Counted from the first letter of the stretch, positions 10,529 through 24,921 are shown. The stretch is DNA of 64,000 nt from Deinococcus psychrotolerans (GCF_003860465.1 NZ_CP034183.1:2720073-2784072); one strand, 5' to 3'. Translations and numbers: made by a program. The notes: generated from the letters alone by a model not told the origin.

Positions 10529-12183
10529 CCCAGACCACCACCAGCTTATGGGCCGACGCCCTGACCCGCCTCGACACCGACGCCGCCCAAGTCCGACTCG
10601 GCGGCGGCCCCAAGGCCCAGCAGCGCCAGCACGATAAAAACCGCTTGACCGCCCGTGAGCGCATCAGCCGCCTGGTAGACGAAGGGACGCCGTTTGACGA
10701 GCTGATGACCTTCGCCGGTTGGGAAATGTACACCGACGTGGGGGGCTGCCCCAGCGGCGGCACGGTGACGGGCATCGGCACGGTTCACGGGCGGCCCTGG
10801 ATGATGATCGCCAACGACGCCACCGTCAAGGCGGGTGCGTTCTTTCCGATCACCGCCAAGAAAGTCATTCGGGCGCAGACCATCGCCTTTGAAAACCACT
10901 TGCCGGTGATGTACCTCGTCGACTCGGCGGGCGTGTACTTGCCGATGCAGGACGAGATTTTTCCCGACCAAGACGACTTCGGGCGGGTCTTTTACCTGAA
11001 TGCCCGGATGAGCGCCGCCGGAATCCCGCAGCTCGCCGCCATCATGGGCAACTGCGTGGCGGGCGGAGCTTACTTGCCGGTGATGTGCGACACGCTGATC
11101 ATGACCGAGGGCAGCGGCCTGTATCTGGCTGGCCCGGCGCTGGTCAAAGCGGCGATTGGGCAAACCGTGGACTCGGAAGACCTCGGCGGCGCGGCCATGC
11201 ATGCCCAGATTGCCGGAACGGTGGACTACCGTGAGCCCGACGACGACGCGGCCATCAAGCGTCTGCGTTCGCTGGCTGACCTCTACGCTGAGGGCGACGT
11301 GGCGGGCTGGGCCAAGCGCAGAAGGGAAGTCTTGCCGCCGTCCAACTCGGATCTGACCGACTTGGTGGCTTTCGACTCCGCCAAGCCCTACGACGTGCGC
11401 GACCTCATCGCGGCCATCAGCGATATGACGCCGGAAGGCGAGAGCAGTTTTCAGGAATTCAAGGCTGAGTACGGCGAGACGCTGGTGTGCGGCTTTGCGC
11501 GGCTGGGCGGCTTTCCGGTGGCGTATGTGGCCAACCAGCGCACTGTCATCAAGAAAAAGCTCAAGGCGGGCGGTGAACCGGGTCTGCGAACCCGCATCGA
11601 AGTCGGCGGCGTCATCTACGGCGACAGCGCCGACAAGGCTGCCCGCTTTATTCTGGATGCCAACCAAGCTGGAACGCCCCTCATCTTCGTGTCGGACGTG
11701 ACCGGCTTCATGGTGGGCCGCGACTCGGAGCAAGAAGGCATCATCCGGCGCGGAGCCAAGCTGGTCAACGCCGTGTCCAACTCGGTGGTGCCCAAGCTCA
11801 CGCTGATCACCGGCGGCAGCTTCGGAGCAGGCAACTACGCCATGAACGGCAAAGCCTTCGGCCCGCGTTTCCTGTTCGCCTGGCCCAGCGCCAAATACGC
11901 GGTCATGAGCGGCAACGCGGCGGCCAAAACTCTGCTGGATATTCAACTGGCCGCCCTCAAACGCGGCGGCCACGAACCCGACGACGAGGAGCTTTTGCGG
12001 CTCTACAACGAGGTTAAGGGCAAGTACGACACCGAACTCGACCCGCGCTACGCCGCCTCGCGGTTGTGGGTCGACGAGATCATCAAACCCGGCGACACCC
12101 GCGAGCGCCTGATCCGCGCCCTGGAAGTCTGCGCGGGGCAGGCCAAGTCGGAGGAATTCAAGGTGGGGGTGTTTCAGGTGTGA
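10525..12183 (+). CDS. Acyl-CoA carboxylase, carboxyltransferase (beta) subunit, methylcrotonyl-CoA carboxylase-like
   Basis: A 552-residue carboxyltransferase of the biotin-dependent acyl-CoA carboxylases. The '[22 protein letters not shown]' region (closest to the 'LPNQDEVFPD..HFGR' signature of methylcrotonyl/geranyl-CoA carboxylase beta), '[15 protein letters not shown]', '[12 protein letters not shown]', '[18 protein letters not shown]' and the C-terminal '[24 protein letters not shown]' features are all present, as is '[12 protein letters not shown]'. It would use carboxybiotin from an alpha subunit, but no biotin carboxylase/BCCP gene is in the window. It starts ATG overlapping the MaoC stop. 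Leucine/isovalerate breakdown is the most likely pathway; propionyl-CoA cannot be excluded. Confidence 0.9.
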   Translation: MTQTTTSLWADALTRLDTDAAQVRLGGGPKAQQRQHDKNRLTARERISRLVDEGTPFDELMTFAGWEMYTDVGGCPSGGTVTGIGTVHGRPWMMIANDATVKAGAFFPITAKKVIRAQTIAFENHLPVMYLVDSAGVYLPMQDEIFPDQDDFGRVFYLNARMSAAGIPQLAAIMGNCVAGGAYLPVMCDTLIMTEGSGLYLAGPALVKAAIGQTVDSEDLGGAAMHAQIAGTVDYREPDDDAAIKRLRSLADLYAEGDVAGWAKRRREVLPPSNSDLTDLVAFDSAKPYDVRDLIAAISDMTPEGESSFQEFKAEYGETLVCGFARLGGFPVAYVANQRTVIKKKLKAGGEPGLRTRIEVGGVIYGDSADKAARFILDANQAGTPLIFVSDVTGFMVGRDSEQEGIIRRGAKLVNAVSNSVVPKLTLITGGSFGAGNYAMNGKAFGPRFLFAWPSAKYAVMSGNAAAKTLLDIQLAALKRGGHEPDDEELLRLYNEVKGKYDTELDPRYAASRLWVDEIIKPGDTRERLIRALEVCAGQAKSEEFKVGVFQV

Positions 12184-12244
12184 GCATGGCGGACTTGTTT
12201 TTCCCACGGGCCACTCAGCACAAGTACGGTTGTCAAGGAGCCTT

Positions 12245-14176
<1,932 letters not shown>

Positions 14177-14244
14177 ACAGTTGGCTGGCCCTCGCCCCCG
14201 CTCCGCCCACACCCCATGACCTCATCCCCACAAGGAGAACCAAA

Positions 14245-15438
<1,194 letters not shown>

Positions 15439-15486
15439 GTGGGTTGGGTGGGGGCAAGGGCTTTTTGTCTTGGCAGACGGCCCACC

Positions 15487-15532
15487 CACACCCCCCAACC
15501 CCCTAGCCCCTTGGAGGGGCCAGGGGGAGCTG
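15487..15532 (+). repeat. GC-rich intergenic repeat, copy 1
   Basis: Starts ACACCCCCCAACCCCC, centre CCCCTTGGAGGGG, ends GGGGGAGCTG. It is self-complementary and matches the reverse complement of 15911-15950 with a few changes. Confidence 0.55.
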
Positions 15533-15620
15533 TTGGAGGCGGCTTTGGCCGTGTTTCTCTGATGCGTCATCACGGGTAGTTGGCGACTTAGTAGGCACTC
15601 GGTTGGCTCTACAAGCAGAT

Positions 15621-15652
15621 AAGGCCCGCTTTCCTTTCGGACGGCGGGCCTT
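15621..15652 (+). terminator. Rho-independent terminator after the catabolic operon
   Basis: AAGGCCCGC and GCGGGCCTT pair (9 bp) with a 14-nt loop and are followed by GTTTGT. It lies about 180 nt after the acyl-CoA dehydrogenase stop. Confidence 0.7.
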
Positions 15653-15910
15653 GTTTGTGGATTGTGGTGGTGTTGCGGAGATGGAGGTGGGCGGTCAAAA
15701 GCATTCGCTTTGCTCACCTACCCCTCCTGGGCCAAAGGCTAAAGACCCAACTCACTCCTCTTTTGAAGCCAACCTTCGCCTTCCCATTTCTCAAACTGGC
15801 CCAGTCTTAAACGCAGCGGCCAGAACGCTACCGAAGGCTCAGCCGTGGAGAACGCCGGAGGAAGGAGGCAATAGAAACGCTGCGCAGACACAGTGCCGAG
15901 CGCAGCGACT

Positions 15911-15950
15911 AGCTCCCTCGCCCCACTGGGGCGGGGGCTGGGGGGTGGGG
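15911..15950 (-). repeat. GC-rich intergenic repeat, copy 2 (inverted)
   Basis: AGCTCCCTCGCCCC-ACT-GGGGCGGGGGCTGGGG is inverted relative to the block at 15487-15532, so the two flank about 380 bp. Confidence 0.55.
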
Positions 15951-15997
15951 AAGACGACGCATTAGCCCAAAAGCCAAAGCCCAAAACGCCTTCCAAC

Positions 15998-17551
15998 TCA
16001 AGCGTTATATGTACTGCTCGACGTACTCCCGCCACGCCCCGTCCAATTGGTGTGGAAGAACTCGCCGCGCGGCTTGTCCACCCGCTCATAGGTGTGCGCC
16101 CCAAAGTAATCGCGCTGGGCCTGCAAAATGTTGGCGCTGAGGCGCTCGCTGCGGTAGCCGTCATAGTAAGCCAGAGCGCTGGAAAAGGCCGGGGCCCATA
16201 CTCCGCGCAGGGCGGCGGCCGCCACCACTTGCCGCCACGCTCCCTGAGCACTTCCCACCGCGTCGGTGAAATAGCTGTCGAGCAGCAAGTTGGGCAGTTC
16301 GCCGTTTTGGTCGAAGGCGGCTTTGATCTTGTCCAAAAAGGCGGCGCGGATGATGCAGCCGCCGCGCCACATCTGCGCGACGCTGCCGAAGTTCAGCTTC
16401 CAGCCGTACTCGGCAGCCGCCAACTCCATCATCTGAAAGCCCTGTGCATACGAGCAGATTTTGGAAGCGTAGAGGGCTTGCCGGACTTGCTCCACGAAGA
16501 TGTCTTTGTCGGGGGCGTCCACCGCGTCGGGGCCGCGCAGCACTTTGCTGGCGGCCACCCGCTGGTCTTTAAGCGCACTCAGGATGCGGGCGAACACTGC
16601 CTCGGCGATGGTGTTGGCCGGTGCGCCCACGTCGAGCGCGGTGACCGAAGTCCATTTGCCCGTCCCTTTTTGTCCGGCGGTGTCCAGAATCACGTCCACC
16701 ATCGGCTTACCAGTTTCGTCATCCACTTTCCGCAAAATTTCGGCGGTAATTTCAATCAGGTAACTGTCGAGTTCACCCTTGTTCCACTCGTCAAAAATCT
16801 GGCCGATTTCGGGGGCCGACAAGCCCAGTGCGCCGCTGAGCAAGCTGTACGCTTCAGAAATCATCTGCATGTCGGCGTATTCGATGCCGTTGTGTACCAT
16901 CTTGACAAAGTGCCCCGCGCCGCCTTCGCCCACCCAATCGCAGCAGGGCTGGCCGCCGACCTGCGCGGCAATTTTTTGGAAGATCGGCCCCACCTCCGGC
17001 CAAGCCTTGGCGTTGCCACCCGGCATGATGCTGGGGCCGGTCAGCGCCCCTTCCTCGCCGCCCGACACGCCCGCGCCAACAAACAAAATGTTCTTTTCGG
17101 CCAGCGCTTTCTCGCGCCGCACCGTGTCGGGAAAATGGGTGTTGCCGCCGTCGATGATGATGTCGCCTTCGTCGAGTAGGGGCGTGATCATGTCAATAAA
17201 AGTGTCCACGGCGGGGCCAGCTTTGATCATCAGCATCACTTTGCGCGGCTTTTTGAGCAAGCTGATGAAGGTCGGGAGGTCGTCTGCGCCCAGAATGCTC
17301 AGGCCCTTGGCGCGGCCCACCACGAAGTCGTCCACCTTGCTGGTGGTGCGGTTAAAAGCCGCCACCGTAAAGCCTTTGGAGGCCATGTTGAGAATGAGAT
17401 TCTCGCCCATGACTGCCAGCCCAATCACGCCGATATCGGCTGTGGCCTCCGCGACGGGCGCATAAATAAGTTGGTTACCGCTCACTGCTTCGGAGCGAAC
17501 GGCGTGGGCGCTGGCTACAGGCGTAGGGGTGTTGTCATCTGGTTTGGTCAT
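15998..17551 (-). CDS. gnd: 6-phosphogluconate dehydrogenase (decarboxylating)
   Basis: A 517-residue oxidative pentose phosphate enzyme that converts 6-phosphogluconate to ribulose 5-phosphate, CO2 and NADPH. Seen: Rossmann start '[19 protein letters not shown]' with the NADP-type 'FNRTTSKVD', '[23 protein letters not shown]', '[16 protein letters not shown]' with the catalytic Lys and His, and '[13 protein letters not shown]'. About 38 extra residues precede the Rossmann strand compared with the usual 470-residue enzyme; they are Ala/Val-rich and may be non-functional or an over-extended start. AAAGGAG before the ATG at 17551 supports the long form. Monocistronic. Confidence 0.96.
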   Translation of the reverse strand: MTKPDDNTPTPVASAHAVRSEAVSGNQLIYAPVAEATADIGVIGLAVMGENLILNMASKGFTVAAFNRTTSKVDDFVVGRAKGLSILGADDLPTFISLLKKPRKVMLMIKAGPAVDTFIDMITPLLDEGDIIIDGGNTHFPDTVRREKALAEKNILFVGAGVSGGEEGALTGPSIMPGGNAKAWPEVGPIFQKIAAQVGGQPCCDWVGEGGAGHFVKMVHNGIEYADMQMISEAYSLLSGALGLSAPEIGQIFDEWNKGELDSYLIEITAEILRKVDDETGKPMVDVILDTAGQKGTGKWTSVTALDVGAPANTIAEAVFARILSALKDQRVAASKVLRGPDAVDAPDKDIFVEQVRQALYASKICSYAQGFQMMELAAAEYGWKLNFGSVAQMWRGGCIIRAAFLDKIKAAFDQNGELPNLLLDSYFTDAVGSAQGAWRQVVAAAALRGVWAPAFSSALAYYDGYRSERLSANILQAQRDYFGAHTYERVDKPRGEFFHTNWTGRGGSTSSSTYNA

Positions 17552-17659
17552 GGGTGCAGCTCCTTTGAGGGTGGAAGGAAGGTGAGCGGCGGGTCAGATT
17601 TGCTGTTTTTAATATAGGCTCAGCGCGGATGAGGCGCTCAAGCGGGAAGCCGGTTACAA

Positions 17660-17694
17660 CAAAGGAGGCGCAGCCCAGCGGCCCGCCTCCTTTG
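17660..17694 (-). terminator. Rho-independent terminator of the MFS efflux gene
   Basis: CAAAGGAGGCG and CGCCTCCTTTG form an 11-bp stem; on the minus strand TTGTAACC follows. It lies 24 nt past the MFS stop codon. Confidence 0.7.
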
Positions 17695-17717
17695 CTCAAG
17701 CGTGAAAGTGAAGTCGG

Positions 17718-19640
17718 TTAGCCTTCCATCGAGGCCAGTCCGCCACGCTGTTCTCCGCCCGGGCCCTCGCCTTTGCGGGGCAGCCGCAGGTTGGGCATCG
17801 GCAGGGTGGTCAAGAAGGCCAGCAGCGCCACGAAAATCGCGATCAGGTAGATGCGGCTGACGGTGTTGGCAAAGCCCACCTTGAAAGCCCGGCTGGACAG
17901 GTTGTAGGTCGTCTTGGCGTCGGCCAGGGTGCTGGCCTGAATGGTATCGAGCTGCGCCTTGATTCGCGCCAGCGCCTGCGCCTTACCTTGCTCAGTTTGG
18001 AGGGCCGCCGGGGGAATCTGGGCCAAGCCGGTTCTGAGGCCCTCGGGCAGCAGTTGATTCTGGGTAATGGCGCTCAGGTTGCCGCTCTGCACGGCGGTCT
18101 GCACGCTGCCGAAGGTCTTGGCAAAGCCGTCGTTGATCTTGGCGTTGATAGAGTCCAGCGTCGGGGCGCTGCCGCCTCCCTGAGACGCGCTGGCTTTGGA
18201 GGCGCTCGCGGCGGCGGTTTCGAGTTGCGCGGCAATCGCCGGTTTCTGGTTCGTCGCTGCGACGCGGAGTTGAGCCGGGAGCTGGGTTGCTAAGGTGCTG
18301 GTCAGTACCGCGCCGAAAACGGCAGTGCCGATGGTGCTGCCCATCTGCTGAAAGAACTGGCCGCTGGAGGTCGCCACGCCGATTTCCCAGCGCTGCACCG
18401 AACTCTGAATCGCCAAGTTGTACAGCGGCAAAGCCGGCCCGATGCCCAGTCCCAGCACCACCATGAACACGATGACGGTCCAGTAAGGCGTGTCGGCGGT
18501 GAGGGTGGAGAGCAGGTAAAAGCCGCCGACCATCAGGGCCAGGCCCACCAAGATCAGCGGCTTGTAGATGCCGAGCCGGGCGGCGATCTGGCCGCTGACG
18601 ATGGAGCCGAAGATCAGGCCCATGGTCAGCGGAATGGTGGCGGTGCCGGCTTTGGTCGCGCTCACGCCCTGCACGTTGACGAGGTAGAGACTCAGAAACA
18701 AGATCGCGCCGAGGAAAGCCGCGCCCAGAAAGAAGCGGGCGGTGACGCCCCAAGCAAACGTCGGGTTCTTGAACAGCGAGAGCGGTAGAATTGGGCTTTC
18801 ATGGCGCGACTCGACGAACAAGAACAAGATCAGTGAAACGACCGAAGCAGCGAACAGCGCCAACACGGTGGAATTGGTCCAGCCGTAATTGGCTTCCGCG
18901 CCGAAGGTCAGCGCCAGCAGCAGCGGCACTGAGAAAGTTAGCACCAAGAGTGCGCCCACGTAATCGATTTTGGGTTTAAGACCACTGGCCAGAATCGGCA
19001 TTTTGCTGGTAATAAAGGCAATGGCAATCAGACCGACGGGCAAGTTGACGTAAAAGACCCAGCGCCAGGAGATGTTGTCGGTCAGGAAGCCGCCGAGGAG
19101 GGGGCCAATCACGCTGGAGATACCGAATACGGCTCCAAACAGGCCCTGATACTTGGCACGCTCGGCGGGCGCGAAAATGTCGGCGATAATGGAAAAGGCC
19201 ACTGAGGTCAGTGCCGCCGCTCCGAAGCCTTGCAGCCCCCGGAAGACGATCAGCTGCATCATGCCGCCGCCAAAGAGGTTGCCGAACCAGGGCTCACCGG
19301 CCATGCCGCACAGCGCCGAGCCGATCAAAAAGACCACGATACCGAACAAGAGAACCGGTTTGCGTCCGTAGATGTCCGAGAGTTTGCCGTAGATCGGCAC
19401 CATTGCGGTGCTGGCCAGCAGATAAGCCGTCGTGACCCACGAGTAGAGGTTGAGGCCGTTGAGATCGGCGATGATGCGCGGCAGTGAAGTCGAGACGATG
19501 GTCTGGTCGAGCGCTGCCAAAAACAGCCCCAGCAAAGTGCCGATCAAAATCAGGATTTTGGTGCTCTGCGGCAGCACTTCGGCGTAATTGATGCGATCTT
19601 CTAAGCGGGTCGTTTGGGTAGGTGGAGCGGGCTGGGTCAT
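17718..19640 (-). CDS. DHA2-family (EmrB/QacA-like) MFS drug exporter, 14 TM segments
   Basis: A 640-residue proton-driven multidrug exporter of the cytoplasmic membrane. Features: 'LLGLFLAALDQTIVSTSLPRI' (motif D1, given here as 'LDQTIVSTSLPRIIADL'), 'YGKLSDIYGRKPVLLFG' (motif A), 'GFGAAALTSVAFSIIADIF', 'GLFGAVFGISSVIGPLLGGF' (motif C of exporters) and 'WRWVFYVNLPVGL'. After the last but one helix there is a long soluble insert (about residues 440-580, Ala/Gln/Ser-rich) before the final helix. It overlaps its MarR regulator by 4 bp (ATGA), so the pair forms a regulator-pump operon. Substrate unknown. Confidence 0.92.
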   Translation of the reverse strand: MTQPAPPTQTTRLEDRINYAEVLPQSTKILILIGTLLGLFLAALDQTIVSTSLPRIIADLNGLNLYSWVTTAYLLASTAMVPIYGKLSDIYGRKPVLLFGIVVFLIGSALCGMAGEPWFGNLFGGGMMQLIVFRGLQGFGAAALTSVAFSIIADIFAPAERAKYQGLFGAVFGISSVIGPLLGGFLTDNISWRWVFYVNLPVGLIAIAFITSKMPILASGLKPKIDYVGALLVLTFSVPLLLALTFGAEANYGWTNSTVLALFAASVVSLILFLFVESRHESPILPLSLFKNPTFAWGVTARFFLGAAFLGAILFLSLYLVNVQGVSATKAGTATIPLTMGLIFGSIVSGQIAARLGIYKPLILVGLALMVGGFYLLSTLTADTPYWTVIVFMVVLGLGIGPALPLYNLAIQSSVQRWEIGVATSSGQFFQQMGSTIGTAVFGAVLTSTLATQLPAQLRVAATNQKPAIAAQLETAAASASKASASQGGGSAPTLDSINAKINDGFAKTFGSVQTAVQSGNLSAITQNQLLPEGLRTGLAQIPPAALQTEQGKAQALARIKAQLDTIQASTLADAKTTYNLSSRAFKVGFANTVSRIYLIAIFVALLAFLTTLPMPNLRLPRKGEGPGGEQRGGLASMEG

Positions 19641-20158
19641 CGGTTCTCCTGAAGGGCGGGGCGCGAGAGGGCTTGGAGGGTTTGGGCTTCTTGAATGAGG
19701 GCGGTGATGGCCTGCTCGGCGCGAATCAAAACAACCGAATCGACTTGTCCGAAAACTTCGCTGTAAGTGCCCATTAAGCTGCGTTCTTTCATGCTCAGAA
19801 ATTGCTGGCCTTTGCTGCTCAGCGCCAGCAACTTTTCACGCCGGTTGTCGGGATTCTCACTGCGTTCCATCAAGCCGCGCCGCACCAATTCCTGAATCAG
19901 TTGGCTGGTGGCGGGCAAGCTCACACGGAGGTGTTCGGCCAGTGCGGTAACGCTCAGCGGCATGAACGCCCGAACTTTGTAAAGGGCCGTCATCTGGGTG
20001 AGGCTGACATCTTCTTCTTGCAGCTCGCCTTGCAAATGTCCCATCAAGCGGTCGGCGACGAGGCGGTGAAGCCTCTGCATACAGCGCAGCAGCCGTTCGG
20101 TCGGGTCGTCCGAGTCGGCGTCGGCGGCGCAGCGTGGCGGGTCGAGATTGGTGGTCAT
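19637..20158 (-). CDS. MarR-family repressor of the MFS exporter
   Basis: A 173-residue winged-helix regulator: 'VSLTQMTALYKVRAFMPLS', 'VTALAEHLRVSLPATSQLIQ' (recognition helix) and 'RRGLMERSENPDNRREKLLALS' with the DxRR wing. It is cotranscribed with and coupled to the DHA2 exporter, the usual layout of EmrR/MarR-type drug-responsive systems. The upstream region carries an inverted repeat ATAAGCC...GGCTTAT (20259-20284) that could be its operator. Inducer unknown. Confidence 0.9.
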   Translation of the reverse strand: MTTNLDPPRCAADADSDDPTERLLRCMQRLHRLVADRLMGHLQGELQEEDVSLTQMTALYKVRAFMPLSVTALAEHLRVSLPATSQLIQELVRRGLMERSENPDNRREKLLALSSKGQQFLSMKERSLMGTYSEVFGQVDSVVLIRAEQAITALIQEAQTLQALSRPALQENR

Positions 20159-20258
20159 GGTGTAGCCGTCACACTAAAAACATTCACGCTTAAGATCATG
20201 AAACTATTAGGCGAGAGAAAAAGTCACCTATCTTACATGATGCGGCTAGCCGAAAGGT

Positions 20259-20284
20259 ATAAGCCTATAAGCATTTTGGCTTAT
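20259..20284. promoter_or_regulatory. Possible MarR operator, ATAAGCC-N12-GGCTTAT
   Basis: A 7-bp inverted repeat in an AT-rich stretch about 100 nt upstream of the MarR start and 140 nt before the site-2 protease gene. A second half site TATAAGC lies in the spacer. Role inferred from position. Confidence 0.4.
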
Positions 20285-20411
20285 GTGTTCCGGCATTATC
20301 TGAACCAAAGCCAGCACTTACATCGAGTGGGCTGAGCCGCCAGCAGTTTGAGGCGTCGGCGCTGATTTGTTCAAGGCTCACCACCGGGTCAATGCTCACC
20401 CAGCGGGCCGC

Positions 20412-20417
20412 TAGAAT
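20412..20417 (+). promoter_or_regulatory. -10 box TAGAAT, leaderless site-2 protease mRNA
   Basis: TAGAAT followed by 6 nt and the ATG; no ribosome-binding site. Confidence 0.6.
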
Positions 20418-20423
20418 GCCGGT

Positions 20424-21038
20424 ATGGGCCTTCTTTCGTTTCTGACCACCAATCCTACTGCTTTTGTCATTATCGCTTTGGCGCTGACGTTATCGCTCAC
20501 GGCTCACGAATTTGCCCACGCTTACACGGCTGATCGCTTGGGTGACCCGACACCCCGGCGGATGGGCCGCGTCACGCTCAATCCGCTGGCGCACCTCGAT
20601 CCGTTCGGCGTCATTTTGCTGCTGGTGGCGGGCTTCGGCTTTGCCCGTCCGGTGCCGGTGAATTTCAACAACCTGGGACGCTGGGGCATGGTGGCGGTAG
20701 CGGCGGCGGGGCCGATCAGCAACATCCTGATCGCTCTGTTGTGCGTTGTGCTGCTCAAGGTCTTGCCTGAAACCAATCTGGGCGACACCATTTTGGGCAT
20801 CGTGGCCAGCATCAACGTCGTGCTGGCGGTCTTTAACTTGATTCCCATTCCGCTGCTCGACGGCTCGCGCATTTTGGCGGGCATTTTTCCCAATACGTTG
20901 GGCCGCAGCTTGATGGAGTTCGAGAGGCTGCCCTACGCTTTCCTGATCGTGATGGGCTTTATTTTGCTGGCGCGTGGGCCGCTGAGCAACATCATCGGCA
21001 CGGTGCAGGGCTGGCTGTTTGGGTTGGCAGGGGTCTAG
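20424..21038 (+). CDS. Site-2 protease family (M50) membrane metallopeptidase
   Basis: A 204-residue intramembrane zinc protease of the compact S2P group. The first hydrophobic helix carries the zinc motif '[20 protein letters not shown]' (HExxH), and the third zinc ligand lies in '[15 protein letters not shown]' (NxxPxxxLDG). '[16 protein letters not shown]' is the typical link. There is no PDZ domain, so this is the minimal form rather than RseP. Substrate is unknown; roles in regulated intramembrane proteolysis are typical for the family. Monocistronic, convergent with hemolysin III. Confidence 0.93.
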   Translation: MGLLSFLTTNPTAFVIIALALTLSLTAHEFAHAYTADRLGDPTPRRMGRVTLNPLAHLDPFGVILLLVAGFGFARPVPVNFNNLGRWGMVAVAAAGPISNILIALLCVVLLKVLPETNLGDTILGIVASINVVLAVFNLIPIPLLDGSRILAGIFPNTLGRSLMEFERLPYAFLIVMGFILLARGPLSNIIGTVQGWLFGLAGV

Positions 21039-21055
21039 CGTTTCAAGTTGCAGTG

Positions 21056-21089
21056 AAGAGGGCAGACCGCACAATGGGTCTGCCCTCTT
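21056..21089. terminator. Bidirectional terminator between site-2 protease and hemolysin III genes
   Basis: AAGAGGGCAGACC pairs with GGTCTGCCCTCTT (13 bp), followed by TCTCTTTG on the plus strand and CACTGCAACTTG on the minus. It sits between two convergent stops. Confidence 0.8.
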
Positions 21090-21098
21090 TCTCTTTGT

Positions 21099-21755
21099 TC
21101 AGCGCAGTGTAAACATCATCGCCACATGCGCTCCGGTGCCGCCCAGCACGAACAGGTGCCAGATTTCATGAAAGCCGAAGACACCGGGGCGCGGGTTCCA
21201 GCGCTTGGTGCCGTAGATGACCGCGCCGACGCTGTAGAGCACTCCGCCCGCCGCCAACCAAAATAGAGCCGCGCCGCTGAGGTTGCGGGCGAGCTGCGGC
21301 AAAAAAACCAAGGCCGTCCAGCCCATGACAATGTACAGCAGGGTGCTGATCCACCTCGGCAGGCGCATGGTCAGCAGTTTGAGCAAAATGCCTGCCAGCG
21401 CTATGCCCCAGATGATCCACAGCACCAAGCTCTGCCAGATGCCGCTCAGGCCAAAGTAAGCCACCGGGGTATAACTTCCGGCGATCAGCAAAAAAATGGC
21501 GCTGTGATCGAGTTTTCTGAGGCGCAGCAGGGCGCGTTCACCGACCCGGAATGAGTGATAAGACGCCGAGGCCGTGTACAAAAACACCATGCTCAGGCCG
21601 TACACCACAAACGGCCAGAGGCTGAGCTGGTGGGCGGCGGCGTATCCCAGCATGCCCGCCAGCGCCACGAGGGCCAAGGCCGCGCCTGCCCAGTGCGTCA
21701 AGCTGTTCCACGGTTCGCGCAGCGAGGAGTAGAGGGCGGCGAAAGCTGTTTTCAT
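21099..21755 (-). CDS. Hemolysin III family protein (YqfA/PAQR-like)
   Basis: A 218-residue seven-helix membrane protein. Family signatures: '[17 protein letters not shown]' at the N-terminus, '[12 protein letters not shown]' with a metal-binding His, '[19 protein letters not shown]' and the C-terminal '[18 protein letters not shown]' with two more His. These residues form the zinc site shared with adiponectin-receptor-like proteins. Despite the name, hemolysis is doubtful; membrane-lipid homeostasis is the current view. A promoter TTGTCA-N18-TAGACT ends 6 nt before the ATG, so the mRNA is probably leaderless. Confidence 0.92.
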   Translation of the reverse strand: MKTAFAALYSSLREPWNSLTHWAGAALALVALAGMLGYAAAHQLSLWPFVVYGLSMVFLYTASASYHSFRVGERALLRLRKLDHSAIFLLIAGSYTPVAYFGLSGIWQSLVLWIIWGIALAGILLKLLTMRLPRWISTLLYIVMGWTALVFLPQLARNLSGAALFWLAAGGVLYSVGAVIYGTKRWNPRPGVFGFHEIWHLFVLGGTGAHVAMMFTLR

Positions 21756-21761
21756 ACCGTG

Positions 21762-21791
21762 AGTCTACTCTTTTTTGGCATCAATTGACAA
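21762..21791 (-). promoter_or_regulatory. Promoter TTGTCA-N18-TAGACT, leaderless hemolysin III mRNA
   Basis: -35 TTGTCA at 21786-21791 and -10 TAGACT at 21762-21767 on the minus strand, 6 nt before the ATG at 21755. Confidence 0.65.
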
Positions 21792-21915
21792 ATTGTCAGT
21801 AGTGGGTTCAGTGGCCCGACTCAAGTGACAAAGTTCTCAAATACCGTCCCTGAGCGGCTCGGGCGCTTTGCGTCCTCATCCGAAAAGCAGATTAAGCTTT
21901 TATGATGCCATAGCG

Positions 21916-22836
21916 ATGAAACTCACTCTTCTGTCAACCACCCTTCTGGCCGTGTGCTTGGCGGGAGATTTTGCTTCGGCGCTCAGTTCTTCAGCGGCCA
22001 GTTATACCGTTCAGCCGGGCGACACCCTCTATCAACTTTCCCGCCGTGCAGGCGTCGATGCAGCGACTCTGCTCAAGCTCAACGGCCTGAGCAGCTCCAC
22101 GCTCAAAGTCGGTCAGCAGTTGCGGCTCCCTGCTGGCGGCGCGGCGCAGAAAAAAGCGCAGCCGCTCCAAGGAGCCATCAAACCCAGCGCTATTCCGGCC
22201 CGGCCTGCCCTGCCGCCGGGTTTGCCCAAAGTGCAGGTCTCTGGCCCTGTCGGCGGCCCCCTCATCTGGAAAAATGAACCGGCGGCCACCGTTGCCAGTT
22301 TCGTCGGCTGGTCGCCGGTCATCAATGTTGCTTCGTTTGGGGACGCCTTGCCGCTCAGAACTTACCTGAGAGGGCTGGCCTTTGACTTCCAGACCTACAA
22401 CAACTGCGGCCCCAGCGCTCTCTCAGCGGTGCTGGGCTTTTATAAAGTGCGGCTCAGTCAAGCCGTCGTTCAGCAGACCACTCGGCAGGGCGGCGAATAC
22501 ATGCAGGTCAGCGCGATTGCCCCGGAACTCGCCAAATTCGGCCTGAGAACCCGCACCATTCGCGGCGGCAGCCTCCGGCAAGTCAAGAAACTGCTGGCGC
22601 TGGGCATTCCGGTGATCGTGTTGCAGTGGTATGACCGCCCCGGTCACATCAATCACTTCCGGGTGGTGCGCGGCTACGACGATCAAGCCGGAGTGATGTG
22701 GGTCAGTGACAGCATGGTGGGGCCGGTATCGTATCTCAGCTACCGCGACTTCGACGCCCTCTGGAACACCCAGGGCCGCCAGATGTTCCCGGTGTATCCG
22801 GCGGGCTACGAAGCGCAGGTCAAGACCTTTTTGTGA
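21916..22836 (+). CDS. Exported LysM-C39 peptidase-like protein
   Basis: A 306-residue protein with a signal peptide (residues 1-23, 'LLAVCLAGDFASALS'), one LysM peptidoglycan-binding repeat ('SYTVQPGDTLYQLSRRAGV' to 'LKVGQQLRLP'), a Pro-rich linker and a C-terminal papain-like C39 domain. In the latter 'TYNNCGPSALSAVLGFYKV' supplies the nucleophile cysteine and 'PGHINHFRVVRGYDDQAG' the histidine. This is the double-glycine-peptidase-like fold but as a secreted, wall-bound protein, not attached to an ABC transporter. The start at ATG 21916 is chosen because the signal peptide begins there; TATGAT 9 nt upstream may be its -10 box. Substrate unknown. Confidence 0.87.
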   Translation: MKLTLLSTTLLAVCLAGDFASALSSSAASYTVQPGDTLYQLSRRAGVDAATLLKLNGLSSSTLKVGQQLRLPAGGAAQKKAQPLQGAIKPSAIPARPALPPGLPKVQVSGPVGGPLIWKNEPAATVASFVGWSPVINVASFGDALPLRTYLRGLAFDFQTYNNCGPSALSAVLGFYKVRLSQAVVQQTTRQGGEYMQVSAIAPELAKFGLRTRTIRGGSLRQVKKLLALGIPVIVLQWYDRPGHINHFRVVRGYDDQAGVMWVSDSMVGPVSYLSYRDFDALWNTQGRQMFPVYPAGYEAQVKTFL

Positions 22837-22840
22837 AGCT

Positions 22841-22887
22841 AAAGAAGGCGGGGCCGAGTATCAATCACGCTCGGCCCCGCCTTCTTT
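22841..22887. terminator. Strong bidirectional terminator between C39 gene and guaB
   Basis: An 18-bp perfect stem (AAAGAAGGCGGGGCCGAG and its complement) with an 11-nt loop, A-rich on one side and T-rich on the other, sits between two convergent stops. Confidence 0.85.
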
Positions 22888-22896
22888 CAGATGTAA

Positions 22897-24369
<1,473 letters not shown>

Positions 24370-24495
24370 TTACACCCTCGGGGTAAATCTCAGCCTGTAT
24401 GGAAGGGGCCGCCCTGAAGCTTGGAGCGGTAAGCAGCAAAAGTGGCCTGCTCCACCGCTGGAAGAAGGCCGCCTCCGCCAGAGTTCAGCGTTAGT

Positions 24496-24921
24496 TCAGC
24501 GCTGAGACTGAATGGGTGCTCCGGGCCAGTTGGAGGGAACGGCGGCGACTGCGCCAGCTTCGGACTTCGGGGCCTGCTTCTGGAGGGTGCGGCTCCGCAT
24601 CCCCGCGATGTTTTTCATATTGAACAGGTGAATCGCGCCGAGCACTAAGAGCACCACCCCGAGCTGCCAGCTGAGCTGCTTGACCAACTCGCCCACCGTT
24701 GCGGGGACACTTCCGGTGTTCAGGAACAGCGCGATAAAGCCGAAGTTGAGCAGGTAAAACCCCACCCGCAGAAGCTGGTTGACGCTATCGGCCATCTGAG
24801 TGTTGCCTGAAAAAGCGTCCAGCAAGAAGATGCGCCCATTGCCGAAGAGCGTGCGCCCCACCCAGACGGTGACGGCCAGACTGATGCTCAGGTACGCGAT
24901 ATAGCTGCTGATTTCTAACAT
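24496..24921 (-). CDS. Small integral membrane protein, function unknown
   Basis: A 141-residue protein with about three hydrophobic helices ('YIAYLSISLAVTVWVG', 'GFYLLNFGFIALFL', 'LGVVLLVLGAIHLFNM') and a charged, Ala-rich C-terminal tail. I do not recognise a named family. AAGGAG lies 6 nt before the ATG. It begins 37 nt after the TetR stop on the same strand, so it is probably the regulated gene of a two-gene TetR operon, which suggests a role in membrane stress or efflux; that role is inference only. Confidence 0.75.
   Translation of the reverse strand: MLEISSYIAYLSISLAVTVWVGRTLFGNGRIFLLDAFSGNTQMADSVNQLLRVGFYLLNFGFIALFLNTGSVPATVGELVKQLSWQLGVVLLVLGAIHLFNMKNIAGMRSRTLQKQAPKSEAGAVAAVPSNWPGAPIQSQR

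Larger units (their letters stand above)
15439..15997. other. 559-bp intergenic region with terminator and GC-rich inverted repeats
   Basis: No gene is supported here. It holds a rho-independent terminator (15621-15652) and two related GC-rich blocks in opposite orientation (15487-15532 and 15911-15950). The intervening sequence can be read as Pro/Ser-rich ORFs on both strands, which is typical of dispersed intergenic repeats rather than genes. Confidence 0.6.

Noticed and set aside
15739..16251. 170-codon minus-strand ORF
   Set aside because: Its first part is the GC-rich repeat region read as Pro/Ser-rich protein and the rest overlaps the end of gnd in another frame.
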